A stretch of DNA of 64,000 nt from Aeromonas veronii (GCA_041319085.1 CP101033.1:117001-181000); one strand, 5' to 3'. Shown: positions 21,910 to 32,820, counted from the first letter of the stretch. Translations and numbers: made by a program. Notes: generated by a model from the sequence alone, not told the origin.

Positions 21910-22056
21910 TCTCTGTTCTCCTGTAGATTACGGAACGTGTCCGGAGTCTAACAGAACTTGTCACCATCTTGTTGCTAGGCGGTGTGCAAGGTTTGAGCGC
22001 GGGGCCCTGCCTTGCTGGCGCCAGTTGCACCAAAATGGTGACGGTTCTTCCAAGAG

Positions 22057-22443
22057 TCAGGCGACGCGGCGGAACACGTGGGTATCGTTAAATTCCTTGG
22101 TGCTCTGGCACTCGACGCAGAAACGGGACTCCGGACGGGCATGCAGTCGCTTGAGAGAGATCTCGTCGCCGCAAGATTCGCAGTAACCGAAATCCCCTTC
22201 GCTGATGCGCTTCAGCGCGCCGCGCAGTTTGCGCAGGTGCAGCTTGTCGTGCTCGATGCGGTTCAGCTCCAGACGGCGGGCTTCCTCGATACTGGCACGG
22301 TCAATTTCATCAGCCATCTCGTTGGTGTCGGTGGCGATGGCCTGGCTGGCCTGGGAGTTCAGGCGCTCTTCGAGCTCGACGATCTGTCGCTCGATCTGCC
22401 CCTTGTAAAAGGCCAGTTGGTCTTCAGTCATGAAATCACACAT
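22057..22443 (-). CDS. DksA/TraR-family zinc-finger protein
   Basis: This is a 128-residue cytoplasmic protein of the DksA superfamily, which binds the RNA polymerase secondary channel. An N-terminal coiled coil (about residues 8-80: YKGQIERQIVELEERLNSQ, IDRASIEEARRLELNRIEHDK) is followed by a C4 zinc finger, YCESCGDEIS...FCVEC. The coiled-coil tip has DEIDRAS, where DksA carries a DxxDxA motif, so function in ppGpp-type control is possible. It is shorter than canonical DksA (151), which fits a paralogue. ATG 22443 or 22431 may be the start. Confidence 0.87.
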   Translation of the reverse strand: MCDFMTEDQLAFYKGQIERQIVELEERLNSQASQAIATDTNEMADEIDRASIEEARRLELNRIEHDKLHLRKLRGALKRISEGDFGYCESCGDEISLKRLHARPESRFCVECQSTKEFNDTHVFRRVA

Positions 22444-22795
22444 ACGATTAACTACCAGTCAGTTTACTAACCCAATTATCCCTGTTTATGGGGGCTGTCT
22501 GCCTACAGACCAAGCCCTTGTATCCCGATTTGCACCTGTTTCATGCAAGAGTGTGCAAAGCAGGGCGGGCCTTGTACCAAAAAAAAGCAGCCAAGCAAAG
22601 TAAATAGGATAAGGATTGTGCGCCTTTGCAAAAAAATGGCTCCTTTAGCGGCTGATCTGACGGGATCTGATACCTGGTTTTGGTCGGTTGGCACTGGCTT
22701 TGCATTGGGATGTGGCGAGGCCACAAGTGTTTAGTATTTGGTGCCGACCTGGTCATTATGTGCGCCGTTATTTATAGTTTTTTAAACACGCCCGC

Positions 22796-22825
22796 TTGAC
22801 ATTGCCCTTGATGGCGGGCTTTTAT
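22796..22825 (+). promoter_or_regulatory. Sigma-70-like promoter of the polyamine operon
   Basis: A perfect -35 TTGACA (22796-22801) is separated by 18 bp from TTTTAT (22820-22825). It is embedded in GCCCGC...GCGGGC inverted arms. It would start transcription close to 22832, just before the 22851 inverted repeat. Confidence 0.5.
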
Positions 22826-22850
22826 GGTGATGTTGATTACAATTTCATAA

Positions 22851-22880
22851 CAAGGGTGTTCCATATATTAGACACCCTTG
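22851..22880 (+). promoter_or_regulatory. Inverted repeat in the polyamine-operon leader (operator or hairpin)
   Basis: CAAGGGTGT at 22851-22859 is mirrored by ACACCCTTG at 22872-22880, a perfect 9-bp inverted repeat with a 12-nt AT-rich centre. It lies 30 bp before the first gene and downstream of the predicted promoter, so it could be a repressor site or an RNA hairpin. Confidence 0.55.
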
Positions 22881-22910
22881 CCAATGGCAACCGTAAAGTC
22901 GGGGTTTAAC

Positions 22911-24242
22911 ATGGACAGTATCAAAGGCTGGATGGAGAGCAATCGCATCACGGAAGTGGAGTGTCTGTTCCCGGATTTCACCGGCAACGCCCGGGGCAAG
23001 ATCATCCCAGCCAACAAGTTTTTGCGCGAAGGGGGCATGCGTCTGCCCGAGGTGATTTTCACCCAGACGGTGACCGGCGAATATCCGGATGACGACAGCA
23101 TGATCGACCCGCTGGAGCGGGACATGCAGCTCTATCCCGACCCCAACACCATCCGTTTCGTCCCTTGGGCGCTGGAGCCCACCGCTCAGGTTATCCACGA
23201 CTGCTTTGACATCAACGGCAAGCTGATCGACATTGCGCCGCGCTCCGTGCTGCGTCGCGTCCTGTCATTTTATGAGAAACAGGGCTGGAAGCCGGTGGTC
23301 GCCCCCGAGCTGGAATTTTATCTGGTCAAACGCAACGAAGACCCAGACTATCCGTTGGTGCCGCCGGTGGGTCGCAACGGCCGCCCGGAGACTGCCCGTC
23401 AGTCGTTCAGTATCGATGCGGTTAACGAGTTCGATCCCATCTTTGAAGATATGTATGACTACTGCGAGGCGCAGGAGCTGGAGGTCGACACCCTGATCCA
23501 CGAGTCGGGTGCCGCCCAGATGGAGATCAACTTCCTGCACGGGGATGCCATCGATCTGGCGGATCAGGTGTTTCTGTTCAAGCGCACCATGCGTGAGGCG
23601 GCCCACAAGCACGGCATCTACGCCACCTTTATGGCCAAGCCGATGAGCGATGAACCGGGCTCCGCCATGCACATCCACCAGAGTCTGGAAGATGTGAACG
23701 GCCACAACCTGTTCGGTACCGCGAGCGGCGGCAACAGCGAACAGTTCATGCACTTCATCGCCGGCCTGCAGAAATACACCCCGGCGGTGACCGCCCTGCT
23801 GGCCCCCAACGTCAACTCCTACCGCCGCCTCACCTTTGGCGAGAGCGCGCCGCGCAACGTCCAGTGGGGTGTAGAGAACCGCACCTGCGGTCTGCGGGTG
23901 CCCTTCTCCGACCCGAGTGCGCGCCGGGTGGAGAACCGCTTCGCCGGTGCCGATGCCAACCCCTATCTGGCGCTGGCCGCCACCCTGGCCTGTGGCTATC
24001 TCGGCATGATGGAGAAGCTGGAGCCCATGCAGGAGATGAAGTCGAGCGCCTATGACCTGCCCTACAGCCTGCCCCGCTCGCTGGAGGAGGCACTCAGCCA
24101 TCTCGAACAGTGCGAGCCCATCAAGGAGATGCTGGGTGAGCGCTTCACCCGTGCCTTCGTGGCGGTCAAACGCAAAGAGTACGAGACCTACTTCGGGGTG
24201 ATCAGTCGCTGGGAGCGGGAGTTCCTGCTGCTGAACGTCTGA
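22911..24242 (+). CDS. puuA: Glutamylpolyamine synthetase (SpuB/PuuA-type glutamine synthetase homologue)
   Basis: This enzyme ligates glutamate to putrescine or spermidine, the first step of the gamma-glutamyl polyamine degradation route. It belongs to the glutamine synthetase fold: FPDFTGNARGKIIPANKF near the N-terminus, PELEFYLVKR, AAQMEINFLHGD, ATFMAKPMSDEPGSAMHIHQSL (metal and substrate loop), APNVNSYRRL, NRTCGLRVPFSDPSARRVENRFAGADANPYL. Its 443 residues agree with SpuB/SpuI-type proteins. The start ATG 22911 follows GGGG. ATG 22884 is also in frame. Placement ahead of an SpuC-type aminotransferase and polyamine transporter genes supports the polyamine role over nitrogen assimilation. 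Confidence 0.85.
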   Translation: MDSIKGWMESNRITEVECLFPDFTGNARGKIIPANKFLREGGMRLPEVIFTQTVTGEYPDDDSMIDPLERDMQLYPDPNTIRFVPWALEPTAQVIHDCFDINGKLIDIAPRSVLRRVLSFYEKQGWKPVVAPELEFYLVKRNEDPDYPLVPPVGRNGRPETARQSFSIDAVNEFDPIFEDMYDYCEAQELEVDTLIHESGAAQMEINFLHGDAIDLADQVFLFKRTMREAAHKHGIYATFMAKPMSDEPGSAMHIHQSLEDVNGHNLFGTASGGNSEQFMHFIAGLQKYTPAVTALLAPNVNSYRRLTFGESAPRNVQWGVENRTCGLRVPFSDPSARRVENRFAGADANPYLALAATLACGYLGMMEKLEPMQEMKSSAYDLPYSLPRSLEEALSHLEQCEPIKEMLGERFTRAFVAVKRKEYETYFGVISRWEREFLLLNV

Positions 24243-24254
24243 TCCCCCTGTAAC

Positions 24255-24278
24255 GGGGAGGCCGGAGTCGGCCTCCCC
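24255..24278 (+). other. Stem-loop after the glutamylpolyamine synthetase gene
   Basis: A perfect 10-bp stem (GGGGAGGCCG / CGGCCTCCCC, loop GAGT) lies just past the stop codon. No T-run follows, so it may stabilise or process the operon mRNA. Confidence 0.6.
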
Positions 24279-24329
24279 GGTCCCTGTATCGAAGACACCG
24301 GAAACGAGTCAGGTGGCGGTAGCCACCTG

Positions 24330-24535
24330 TGAGCGGCTGTGGCTGCGAGCATGCCAGCCTGCCTGATGAATTGACAAAATAATCCTGCTAAATCGAAGGC
24401 GCAGGGGAGCAACGAATGCAGCAGACACCCGTGACTGGCACTGACTGCGAGTATGCCGGCCTGCCTGATGAATGGACCAAATAATCCTGCTAAATCGAAG
24501 GAACCGAGGAGCAACAAATGCAGCAGACAACCCGT
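24330..24535 (+). repeat. 102-bp tandem duplication of the spuC translation-start region
   Basis: The segment carrying the RBS and ATGCAGCAGAC of spuC occurs twice, at 24416 and 24518, exactly 102 bp apart. The upstream block TGCCAGCCTGCCTGATGAAT (ending near 24371) and its counterpart near 24472 are about 85-90 percent alike by eye. A third, partial copy of the GTGAxTGGC element lies around 24328-24345. The unit length is a multiple of three. Confidence 0.85.
24416..24484 (+). CDS. 22-residue leader-like small ORF upstream of spuC
   Basis: This short reading frame starts ATGCAGCAGAC like spuC, has its own GGGGAG ribosome binding site, and encodes MQQTPVTGTDCEYAGLPDEW plus TK before a TAA. 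The partial upstream copy ends in a similar peptide (CEHASLPDELTK, then TAA). It arose by the tandem duplication. Whether it is translated, or acts as a leader peptide for spuC, is not known. Confidence 0.4.
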   Translation: MQQTPVTGTDCEYAGLPDEWTK

Positions 24536-25879
24536 GAGTGGCAACAGCTGGATGCCAGCCACCACCTGCACCCCTTTACCGACTTTCAGGCCCTGAACAA
24601 GAAGGGCTCGCGCATCATTACCAAAGCCAGCGGCGTCTATCTGGAAGATTCCGATGGTCACCGCATTCTCGATGGCATGGCGGGACTCTGGTGCGTCAAT
24701 ATGGGTTATGGCCGCCAGGAGCTGGTGGATGCCGCGACCAGACAGATGGAGCAGCTTCCCTACTACAACCTCTTTTTCCAGACCGCGCATCCGCCGGTGA
24801 TCGAGCTGGCCACTCTGCTGGCCGAAGTGACGCCGTCCCATCTCAACCATGTCTTCTTTACCGGCTCCGGCTCCGAGTGCAACGACACCGTGCTGCGGAT
24901 GGTGCGCCACTACTGGGCCAGCAAGGGGCAGCCGGAGAAGCAGGTGATCATCAGCCGCCACAACGCCTACCACGGCTCCACCGTGGCGGGGGCGAGTCTG
25001 GGCGGCATGAAGGGGATGCATCAGCAGGGCAATCTGCCCATTCCCGGCATAGTCCATATTGATCAGCCCTATCACTTCGGTGAAGGGCAGGGGATGAGCG
25101 CCCACGAATTCGGGCTGGAGCGGGCTCGCCAGCTGGAGCAGAAGATTCTGGAGCTGGGGGTGGACAAGGTGGCTGCCTTTATCGGCGAGCCGATCCAGGG
25201 AGCGGGCGGCGTCATCATTCCGCCCGACAGCTACTGGCCCGAGATCCAGCGCATCTGCGATCAATACGGCATTCTGCTCATCGCCGACGAGGTGATCTGT
25301 GGCTTTGGCCGTACCGGCCACTGGTTCGCCAGTGAAGGGTTTGGCATCAAGCCGGACCTGATGTGTCTGGCCAAGGGGATCACCTCCGGTTATCTGCCGC
25401 TCGGCGCTGTGATGGTGAGTGACCGGGTTGCCAAGGGGCTGGTGGAAGAGGGGGGCGAGTTCAACCACGGCTTCACCTACTCGGGCCATCCGGTCTCTTG
25501 CGCCGTGGCGGTAGCCAATATCCAGCTTATGCAGAAAGAGAGCATAGTTAAGCGAGTGCATGATACTATTGGTCCCTATTTGCAGCGCCGCTGGGCGGAG
25601 CTGGCCGATCATCCGCTGGTGGGGGAAACCCGTGGCCGCGGGCTGGTCGCCGCGTTGGAAATCGTTGAGGACAAGCAGACCAACCGGCGTTTCCCGGCTC
25701 AGGCAAATGCGGGGATGACTTGCCGGGAGTTCTGCTTTAACAATGGCTTGGTGATGAGGGCGGTAGGCGATACCATGATCATATCGCCCCCCTTGGTCAT
25801 CACCGAGGAACAGGTTGATGAATTGGTCGATCTGGCCAGGCTCAGTCTGGATCTGACAGCCGAAAAGCTGAAAGGTTGA
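24518..25879 (+). CDS. spuC: Polyamine:pyruvate aminotransferase (SpuC type)
   Basis: This PLP-dependent class III aminotransferase transfers the amino group of putrescine or related diamines to pyruvate. Motifs are HHLHPFTDFQALNKKGSRII, DGMAGLWCVNMGYGRQELVDAA, FFTGSGSECNDTVLRMVRHYW, SRHNAYHGSTVAGASLGGM, GEPIQGAGGVIIPP, IADEVICGFGRTG and the PLP lysine in LAKGITSGYLPLG. Its 453 residues match SpuC. The RBS CGAGGAGC precedes ATG 24518. The first 11 bases after the start codon are also present in the upstream duplicate copy. It is cotranscribed with the synthetase before it and the binding-protein genes after it. Confidence 0.9.
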   Translation: MQQTTREWQQLDASHHLHPFTDFQALNKKGSRIITKASGVYLEDSDGHRILDGMAGLWCVNMGYGRQELVDAATRQMEQLPYYNLFFQTAHPPVIELATLLAEVTPSHLNHVFFTGSGSECNDTVLRMVRHYWASKGQPEKQVIISRHNAYHGSTVAGASLGGMKGMHQQGNLPIPGIVHIDQPYHFGEGQGMSAHEFGLERARQLEQKILELGVDKVAAFIGEPIQGAGGVIIPPDSYWPEIQRICDQYGILLIADEVICGFGRTGHWFASEGFGIKPDLMCLAKGITSGYLPLGAVMVSDRVAKGLVEEGGEFNHGFTYSGHPVSCAVAVANIQLMQKESIVKRVHDTIGPYLQRRWAELADHPLVGETRGRGLVAALEIVEDKQTNRRFPAQANAGMTCREFCFNNGLVMRAVGDTMIISPPLVITEEQVDELVDLARLSLDLTAEKLKG

Positions 25880-25920
25880 GGTGGGTCTGGCAGGTTGGCA
25901 TGCGCATACAATTTGCTTAG

Positions 25921-28233
<2,313 letters not shown>

Positions 28234-28237
28234 CCTT

Positions 28238-28257
28238 GGCGCCCATCCCGGGGCGCC
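28238..28257 (+). other. Stem-loop between potF copy 2 and potG
   Basis: GGCGCCC pairs with GGGCGCC around a short loop just after the stop codon. It is followed by GACTGTTTTA, so partial termination is possible. It fits lower expression of transporter genes than of binding-protein genes. Confidence 0.5.
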
Positions 28258-28308
28258 AGACTGTTTTATGGATCGGCCCCGGCCGGTATTACCTTTGGGA
28301 GTTTGGTA

Positions 28309-29463
28309 ATGGCGATAGCCTCCAGTGCCTACAAGAAAGCCCTCGAGGGCAGCCAGCAACGCAAAGAAGTGCTGGTGAAGATTGATCGGGTAAGCAAGCA
28401 GTTCGATGAAACGCTGGCGGTCGACAACGTGTCCCTCAACATCCACAAGGGCGAGATCTTCGCCCTGCTGGGCGGGTCCGGCTCCGGCAAGTCCACCCTG
28501 CTGCGGATGCTGGCGGGGTTCGAGCGCCCCACCGAGGGACGCTTATTCCTCGATGGGGTCGACATCACCGATATGCCGCCCTATGAACGCCCCATCAACA
28601 TGATGTTCCAGTCCTACGCCCTGTTCCCCCACATGACGGTGGCGCAGAACATCGCCTTCGGTCTCAAGCAGGATGGCCTGCCCAAGGCGGAGGTCGATGC
28701 CCGGGTGGAGGAGATGCTCAAGCTGGTGCAGATGACCCAGTATGCGCGCCGCAAGCCCCATCAGCTCTCTGGTGGTCAACGCCAGCGGGTGGCGCTGGCT
28801 CGCTCCCTGGCCAAGCGGCCCAAGCTGCTGTTGCTGGATGAGCCCATGGGGGCGCTTGACAAGAAGCTGCGTTCCCAGATGCAGCTCGAGCTGGTCGAGA
28901 TCATCGAGCGCGTCGGGGTAACCTGCGTCATGGTGACCCACGACCAGGAAGAGGCGATGACCATGGCCGAGCGGATCGCCATCATGCACCTCGGTTGCAT
29001 CGAACAGATCGGCAGCCCGATGGACATCTACGAAACCCCGGCCAGCCGGCTGGTGTGCGAGTTCATCGGCAACGTCAACCTGTTTGACGGCCTACTGGTG
29101 GAGGATGAGCAGGACCACGCCACCATCGCCTGCGCCGATCTGGAGCAGCCCATCTATGTGGGCCACGGCATCAGCTCCCGCGCCGAGAACAAGAAAGTCA
29201 CCTACGCCCTGCGGCCGGAAAAACTGCTGATGAGCCTGCAAAAGCCGGTGGAGATCGAGCATCCGGACTTCAACTGGACCAAGGGTGAAGTCTATGACAT
29301 CGCCTATCTGGGCGGTCATTCGGTTTATCACATCCAGTTGCCTTCGGGCAAAATCGTTCAGGCATTCATCGCCAACGCCGAACGCCACGGCAAACGGCCG
29401 ACCTGGGATGACCAGGTGTTCCTCTACTGGGAAGATGACAGCGGCGTGGTGCTGCAATCATGA
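28309..29463 (+). CDS. potG: Polyamine ABC importer ATP-binding protein
   Basis: This ATPase energises putrescine/spermidine uptake through PotHI. The ABC domain shows Walker A GGSGSGKST near residue 60, Q-loop MMFQSYALFPHMTV, signature LSGGQRQRVALARSL, Walker B LLLLDEPMGALD and switch His in MVTHDQEEAMTMAE. A C-terminal TOBE-type regulatory domain follows (about 290-384, VTYALRPEKLLMS). Its 384 residues compare with 377 in E. coli PotG. ATG 28309 has GGGAG at 28298-28302. Its stop overlaps the potH start, which indicates translational coupling. Confidence 0.94.
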   Translation: MAIASSAYKKALEGSQQRKEVLVKIDRVSKQFDETLAVDNVSLNIHKGEIFALLGGSGSGKSTLLRMLAGFERPTEGRLFLDGVDITDMPPYERPINMMFQSYALFPHMTVAQNIAFGLKQDGLPKAEVDARVEEMLKLVQMTQYARRKPHQLSGGQRQRVALARSLAKRPKLLLLDEPMGALDKKLRSQMQLELVEIIERVGVTCVMVTHDQEEAMTMAERIAIMHLGCIEQIGSPMDIYETPASRLVCEFIGNVNLFDGLLVEDEQDHATIACADLEQPIYVGHGISSRAENKKVTYALRPEKLLMSLQKPVEIEHPDFNWTKGEVYDIAYLGGHSVYHIQLPSGKIVQAFIANAERHGKRPTWDDQVFLYWEDDSGVVLQS

Positions 29464-30365
29464 TGGCATTGAGACGACTGAAGGCGCTGGGGGGGCGGCA
29501 GCTGGTGATCGGCATTCCGTTCTTCTGGCTGTTCCTGTTCTTCCTGCTGCCCTTCATCATAGTGGTGAAGATCAGCTTCGCCGAAGCGGACGTAGCGATC
29601 CCGCCCTACACCGATGTGGTGAGCTGGGCCGACGATCAGCTCACCATCTTGCTGCACATGGGCAACTATCTGCTGCTTCAGGAAGATGAGCTCTACATCG
29701 CGGCCTATCTCGGCTCCCTCAAGATGGCCTTCATCAGCACTGTGCTCTGTCTGCTGATCGGCTATCCGATGGCTTATTCCATCGCCCGGGCCAACAAGGA
29801 GACCCAGACCGTTCTGCTGCTGCTGATCATGATGCCGACCTGGACCGCGATCCTGATCCGGGTCTACGCCTGGATGGGCATTCTCAGCAACAACGGCCTG
29901 CTCAACAGCCTGTTGATGAGCATTGGCCTCATCAACGAGCCGCTGCAGATCCTCAATACCAACCTGGCGGTCTACATCGGCATCGTTTACTCCTACCTGC
30001 CGTTCATGGTGCTGCCGCTCTACGCCAACCTGGTCAAGCACGACCAGAGTCTGCTGGAGGCAGCCTCCGACCTCGGCGCCCGCAACCTGACCCGGTTCTG
30101 GCAGATCACGGTGCCGCTCTCCAAGAACGGCATCATCGCTGGCTGCATGCTGGTGTTCATTCCGGTGGTGGGCGAGTTTGTCATTCCGGAGCTGCTGGGC
30201 GGCCCCGAGACCCTGATGATCGGCAAGGTGCTGTGGCAGGAGTTCTTCAACAACCGTGACTGGCCGGTGGCGTCCGCCCTGGCAGTGGTGATGCTGGCGG
30301 TGCTGATCATCCCGATCATCCTGTTCAACCGTAACCAGGCCAAAGAGCTGGAGGGTAAAGTATGA
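29463..30365 (+). CDS. potH: Polyamine ABC importer permease PotH
   Basis: This is an inner-membrane permease subunit with about six transmembrane segments (IGIPFFWLFLFFLLPFIIVV at the N-terminus). The cytoplasmic coupling loop reads EAASDLGARNLTRFWQITVPLS, the EAA motif that docks on PotG. GYPMAYSIARAN and WTAILIRVYAWMGIL are PotH family segments. Its 300 residues are near the family norm (317). Two in-frame ATGs, 29460 and 29463, overlap the potG stop TGA; either would couple translation. The gene ends overlapping potI by 4 nt. Confidence 0.94.
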   Translation: MALRRLKALGGRQLVIGIPFFWLFLFFLLPFIIVVKISFAEADVAIPPYTDVVSWADDQLTILLHMGNYLLLQEDELYIAAYLGSLKMAFISTVLCLLIGYPMAYSIARANKETQTVLLLLIMMPTWTAILIRVYAWMGILSNNGLLNSLLMSIGLINEPLQILNTNLAVYIGIVYSYLPFMVLPLYANLVKHDQSLLEAASDLGARNLTRFWQITVPLSKNGIIAGCMLVFIPVVGEFVIPELLGGPETLMIGKVLWQEFFNNRDWPVASALAVVMLAVLIIPIILFNRNQAKELEGKV

Positions 30366-31204
30366 GGCGCTTTGGTTTTGCCAAGCTGATGCTGTGGCTG
30401 GGGCTGCTGTTCATCTACCTGCCGATGATCATCATGGTGATCTACTCCTTCAACGCCTCCAAGCTGGTGACGGTATGGGGCGGCTGGTCGCTGAAGTGGT
30501 ATTTCGGCCTGCTCGACAACAAGCAGTTGATCGGTTCGGTACTACGTTCGCTGGAGATCGCCTGCTATACCGCCATCGCGGCGGTGGCGCTGGGGACGGT
30601 GGCGGCCTTCGTGCTGACCCGGATCCCGCACTTCCGCGGCCGCACCCTGTTCGGCGGCATGGTGACGGCGCCGCTGGTGATGCCCGAGGTGATCACCGGT
30701 CTCTCCCTGCTGCTGCTGTTCGTGGCCATGGCCCAGCTGGTGGGCTGGCCCGCCGAGCGCGGCATGGTGACCATCTGGATAGCACACACCACCTTCTGTA
30801 CCGCCTATGTGGCGATCGTGGTGTCGGCCAGACTGCGGGAACTGGATCTCTCCATCGAGGAGGCGGCCATGGATCTGGGGGCCAAGCCGTGGAAGGTGTT
30901 CTTCCTGATCACCATCCCGATGATCGCCCCCTCGCTGGCAGCGGGCGGCATGATGTCGTTTGCCCTGTCGCTGGATGACCTGGTGCTGGCGAGTTTCGTC
31001 TCCGGCCCGGGCTCGACCACGCTGCCGATGGAGGTCTTCTCGGCGGTGCGGCTCGGGGTGAAGCCCGAGATCAACGCGGTGGCCAGCCTGATCCTGCTGT
31101 CGGTGTCGCTGTTCACCTTCAGCAGCTGGTATCTGATGGCCAAGGCGGAGAAACGTCGCCGCGCCGAGATCGCCATGACTACCCAGATGCAGGCAGTCGC
31201 CTGA
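30362..31204 (+). CDS. potI: Polyamine ABC importer permease PotI
   Basis: This is the second inner-membrane permease of the polyamine importer, 280 residues (E. coli PotI 281). The hydrophobic segments begin KLMLWLGLLFIYLPMIIMVIY. The motif NASKLVTVWGGWSLKWYFGLL is characteristic of PotI. The coupling loop is EEAAMDLGAKPWKVFFLITIP, another EAA motif. SLDDLVLASFVSGPGSTTLPM is the C-terminal family block. It is the last gene of the operon. The start overlaps the potH stop in an ATGA arrangement. Confidence 0.94.
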   Translation: MRRFGFAKLMLWLGLLFIYLPMIIMVIYSFNASKLVTVWGGWSLKWYFGLLDNKQLIGSVLRSLEIACYTAIAAVALGTVAAFVLTRIPHFRGRTLFGGMVTAPLVMPEVITGLSLLLLFVAMAQLVGWPAERGMVTIWIAHTTFCTAYVAIVVSARLRELDLSIEEAAMDLGAKPWKVFFLITIPMIAPSLAAGGMMSFALSLDDLVLASFVSGPGSTTLPMEVFSAVRLGVKPEINAVASLILLSVSLFTFSSWYLMAKAEKRRRAEIAMTTQMQAVA

Positions 31205-31249
31205 CCTCGTGTTAAGATCCGCATTCTCTCGTCAATCCGGAGGATGAGA

Positions 31250-31954
31250 ATGCGGATCTCCCTTTTTAGCGGCTGCGGCACCGAGCTGGTGCCCGGCCTC
31301 ATCTCTGCAATCCACAAACAGGTGGTGACGGTGCCGGTTCGTTGCACCTTTGCCGGTCTGGAAGAGGATGAGCAGAGCGATCAGCGTCATCACGGCGGCC
31401 CGGATCGGGCGCTCCACTACTATCCCGCCGATCACTACCCCTGGTGGCACAACTGGCAGACGGCGCTGGGCCTGCCGGCCCCACGCACCCCCTGGCAACC
31501 GGCCGCCTTTGGCGAGAACCTCTCCGGGGTCGGGCTGACCGAAGCGCAGGCCTGCATCGGCGATGTCTATCGGCTCGGCGAGGCGCTGATCCAGATCAGC
31601 CAGCCGAGATCCCCCTGCTTCAAGCTCAACCAGCGTTTCGGCTATGGCCAGATGTCTCAGGTGATGCAGCTAAGCGGCCGCTGCGGCTGGCTGCTGCGGG
31701 TGCTGGAGGAGGGGATGGTGTCGCCGGAACCGACTATGGAGCTGGTGGACAGGCCTTATCCAGAGCTGACGGTGAAGCGCACGGCGGATATCCTGTTCAA
31801 TCAGGTGCGCAACGAGGCCGACCTGTTGCTGTTGCTGGAAAATCCGGCCCTCTCGCCAAACTGGCGCCAGCATGCCGCCGACTGGCTGGAGCATGGCACT
31901 GTGGCTGACTGGCAGCGCCGTCTGCTGGGTCCGGCATCCCTGCGCTTGACCTGA
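31250..31954 (+). CDS. yiiM: MOSC-domain protein YiiM
   Basis: This is a 234-residue cytoplasmic protein with a MOSC domain, the fold shared with molybdenum-cofactor sulfurases. E. coli YiiM of the same length takes part in reduction of N-hydroxylated compounds. Motifs seen are HHGGPDRALHYYPADHYPWW, AFGENLSGVGLTE and a conserved Cys in QPRSPCFKLNQRFG, the likely cofactor ligand. ATG 31250 is chosen because GGAGG at 31239-31243 is well spaced; ATG 31244 would lie directly against it. It is 46 nt past potI on the same strand, but no functional link is evident. Confidence 0.88.
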   Translation: MRISLFSGCGTELVPGLISAIHKQVVTVPVRCTFAGLEEDEQSDQRHHGGPDRALHYYPADHYPWWHNWQTALGLPAPRTPWQPAAFGENLSGVGLTEAQACIGDVYRLGEALIQISQPRSPCFKLNQRFGYGQMSQVMQLSGRCGWLLRVLEEGMVSPEPTMELVDRPYPELTVKRTADILFNQVRNEADLLLLLENPALSPNWRQHAADWLEHGTVADWQRRLLGPASLRLT

Positions 31955-32065
31955 CGGCGGGTTGCCGGAATGTCACCCTGCTGGCAGCAGCCCGGTAAAC
32001 GGGTGAAAAGAGTGCTGATTAGTTGAGCGAACGGCACTTTTTTTCCTGCCAAATGCAAAAAAGGC

Positions 32066-32094
32066 TTGTGTCAGGTCGGGGCTTTCGGTAAATT
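32066..32094 (+). promoter_or_regulatory. Promoter of tRNA-Pro
   Basis: TTGTGT (-35) and TAAATT (-10) are spaced by 17 bp. The following bases are GC-rich (CCCGTCCCGC), the discriminator typical of stringently controlled stable-RNA promoters. The tRNA begins 17 bp after the -10. Confidence 0.65.
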
Positions 32095-32110
32095 CCCGTC
32101 CCGCAGACAT

Positions 32111-32187
<77 letters not shown>

Positions 32188-32193
32188 AATTCA

Positions 32194-32229
32194 ACAAGGG
32201 CTTAGCTTCGGCTAGGCCCTTGTGCTTTT
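32194..32229 (+). terminator. Terminator of tRNA-Pro
   Basis: ACAAGGGC...TAGC pairs across a TTCG tetraloop with GCTA...GCCCTTGT, followed by GCTTTTC. It lies 7 bases after the tRNA end. Confidence 0.8.
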
Positions 32230-32551
32230 CCGGTCCCCCTGTTCTGTGGGGCATTTTGATTTGCTGTCCTGTTTACCATATCTGCAATCGACCGCTATTG
32301 GATCCTTATCCATTGTTTCCTCCTTCTGGGAAACCTGTCACTTCGATAGCTATCTGCTTCTGGTGAAATTCATCACACATTGATGCCCGTCAAGGTTGAT
32401 TCGCAATGGTGCCGTTGTGTCACCAAGTCGCATGTTCGGCTTCATATCTATTTCAATTGGTTGCCGCTAAAAAACCGGTACATGTGCCGTGTGTAACCCT
32501 TGCCCATGGTCTATATTAATAATGCTATCACAAAGGAGTGGGGTTGCTGAC
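32230..32551. other. Intergenic region without a recognised gene
   Basis: About 320 bases between the tRNA terminator and the small lipoprotein gene. The base composition is AT-richer than flanking genes. I see no gene, no IS remnant and no direct repeat of the tRNA 3' end that would mark an integrated element. Confidence 0.5.
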
Positions 32552-32743
32552 ATGAACAGATTGATGATATCGGCTGTGGTTGTCGTGATGATATCGGCGT
32601 GTAGTACGGTACAGGCGACACAACCGACCCCGCAGGGGGCGCTGGAATATGATGAAATTCAAGGCTGGGTGACGGTCGATCCGCAAGTTCCTGTCGAGCG
32701 TGTTTCGGTACAGGGTCTGGACGATCCAGAGATGAACGATTAA
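32552..32743 (+). CDS. Small predicted lipoprotein
   Basis: This is a 63-residue protein. The N-terminus MNRLMISAVVVVMISACST has a lipobox-like ISAC, so it is likely lipidated on Cys17. The mature part is short and acidic (GALEYDEIQGWVTVDPQVP, LDDPEMND at the end). ATG 32552 is preceded by AAAGGAG at 32531-32537, a somewhat long spacing. No family is recognised. The 8-bp tandem array starts 78 bp after its stop codon. Confidence 0.65.
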   Translation: MNRLMISAVVVVMISACSTVQATQPTPQGALEYDEIQGWVTVDPQVPVERVSVQGLDDPEMND

Positions 32744-32820
32744 TCGTGCTAGCGATTGATGCCAAGGCCATCCTGCAGATGGCCTTTTGTTTATCTGGTG
32801 TTGTTTGTTACTTTTTCCCC

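Larger units (their letters stand above)
22444..22910. other. Intergenic region between the dksA-like gene and the spuB/puuA-like gene
   Basis: This 467-bp spacer is AT-richer than its surroundings and carries divergent promoters. I see no convincing gene. Short open frames at 22503-22756 lack an RBS and any family resemblance. A sigma-70-like promoter and an inverted repeat near its right end are listed separately. Confidence 0.6.

Noticed and set aside
22503..22756. Small ORFs on both strands in the spacer before puuA/spuB
   Set aside because: No RBS, no family resemblance, and the region is AT-rich promoter DNA.
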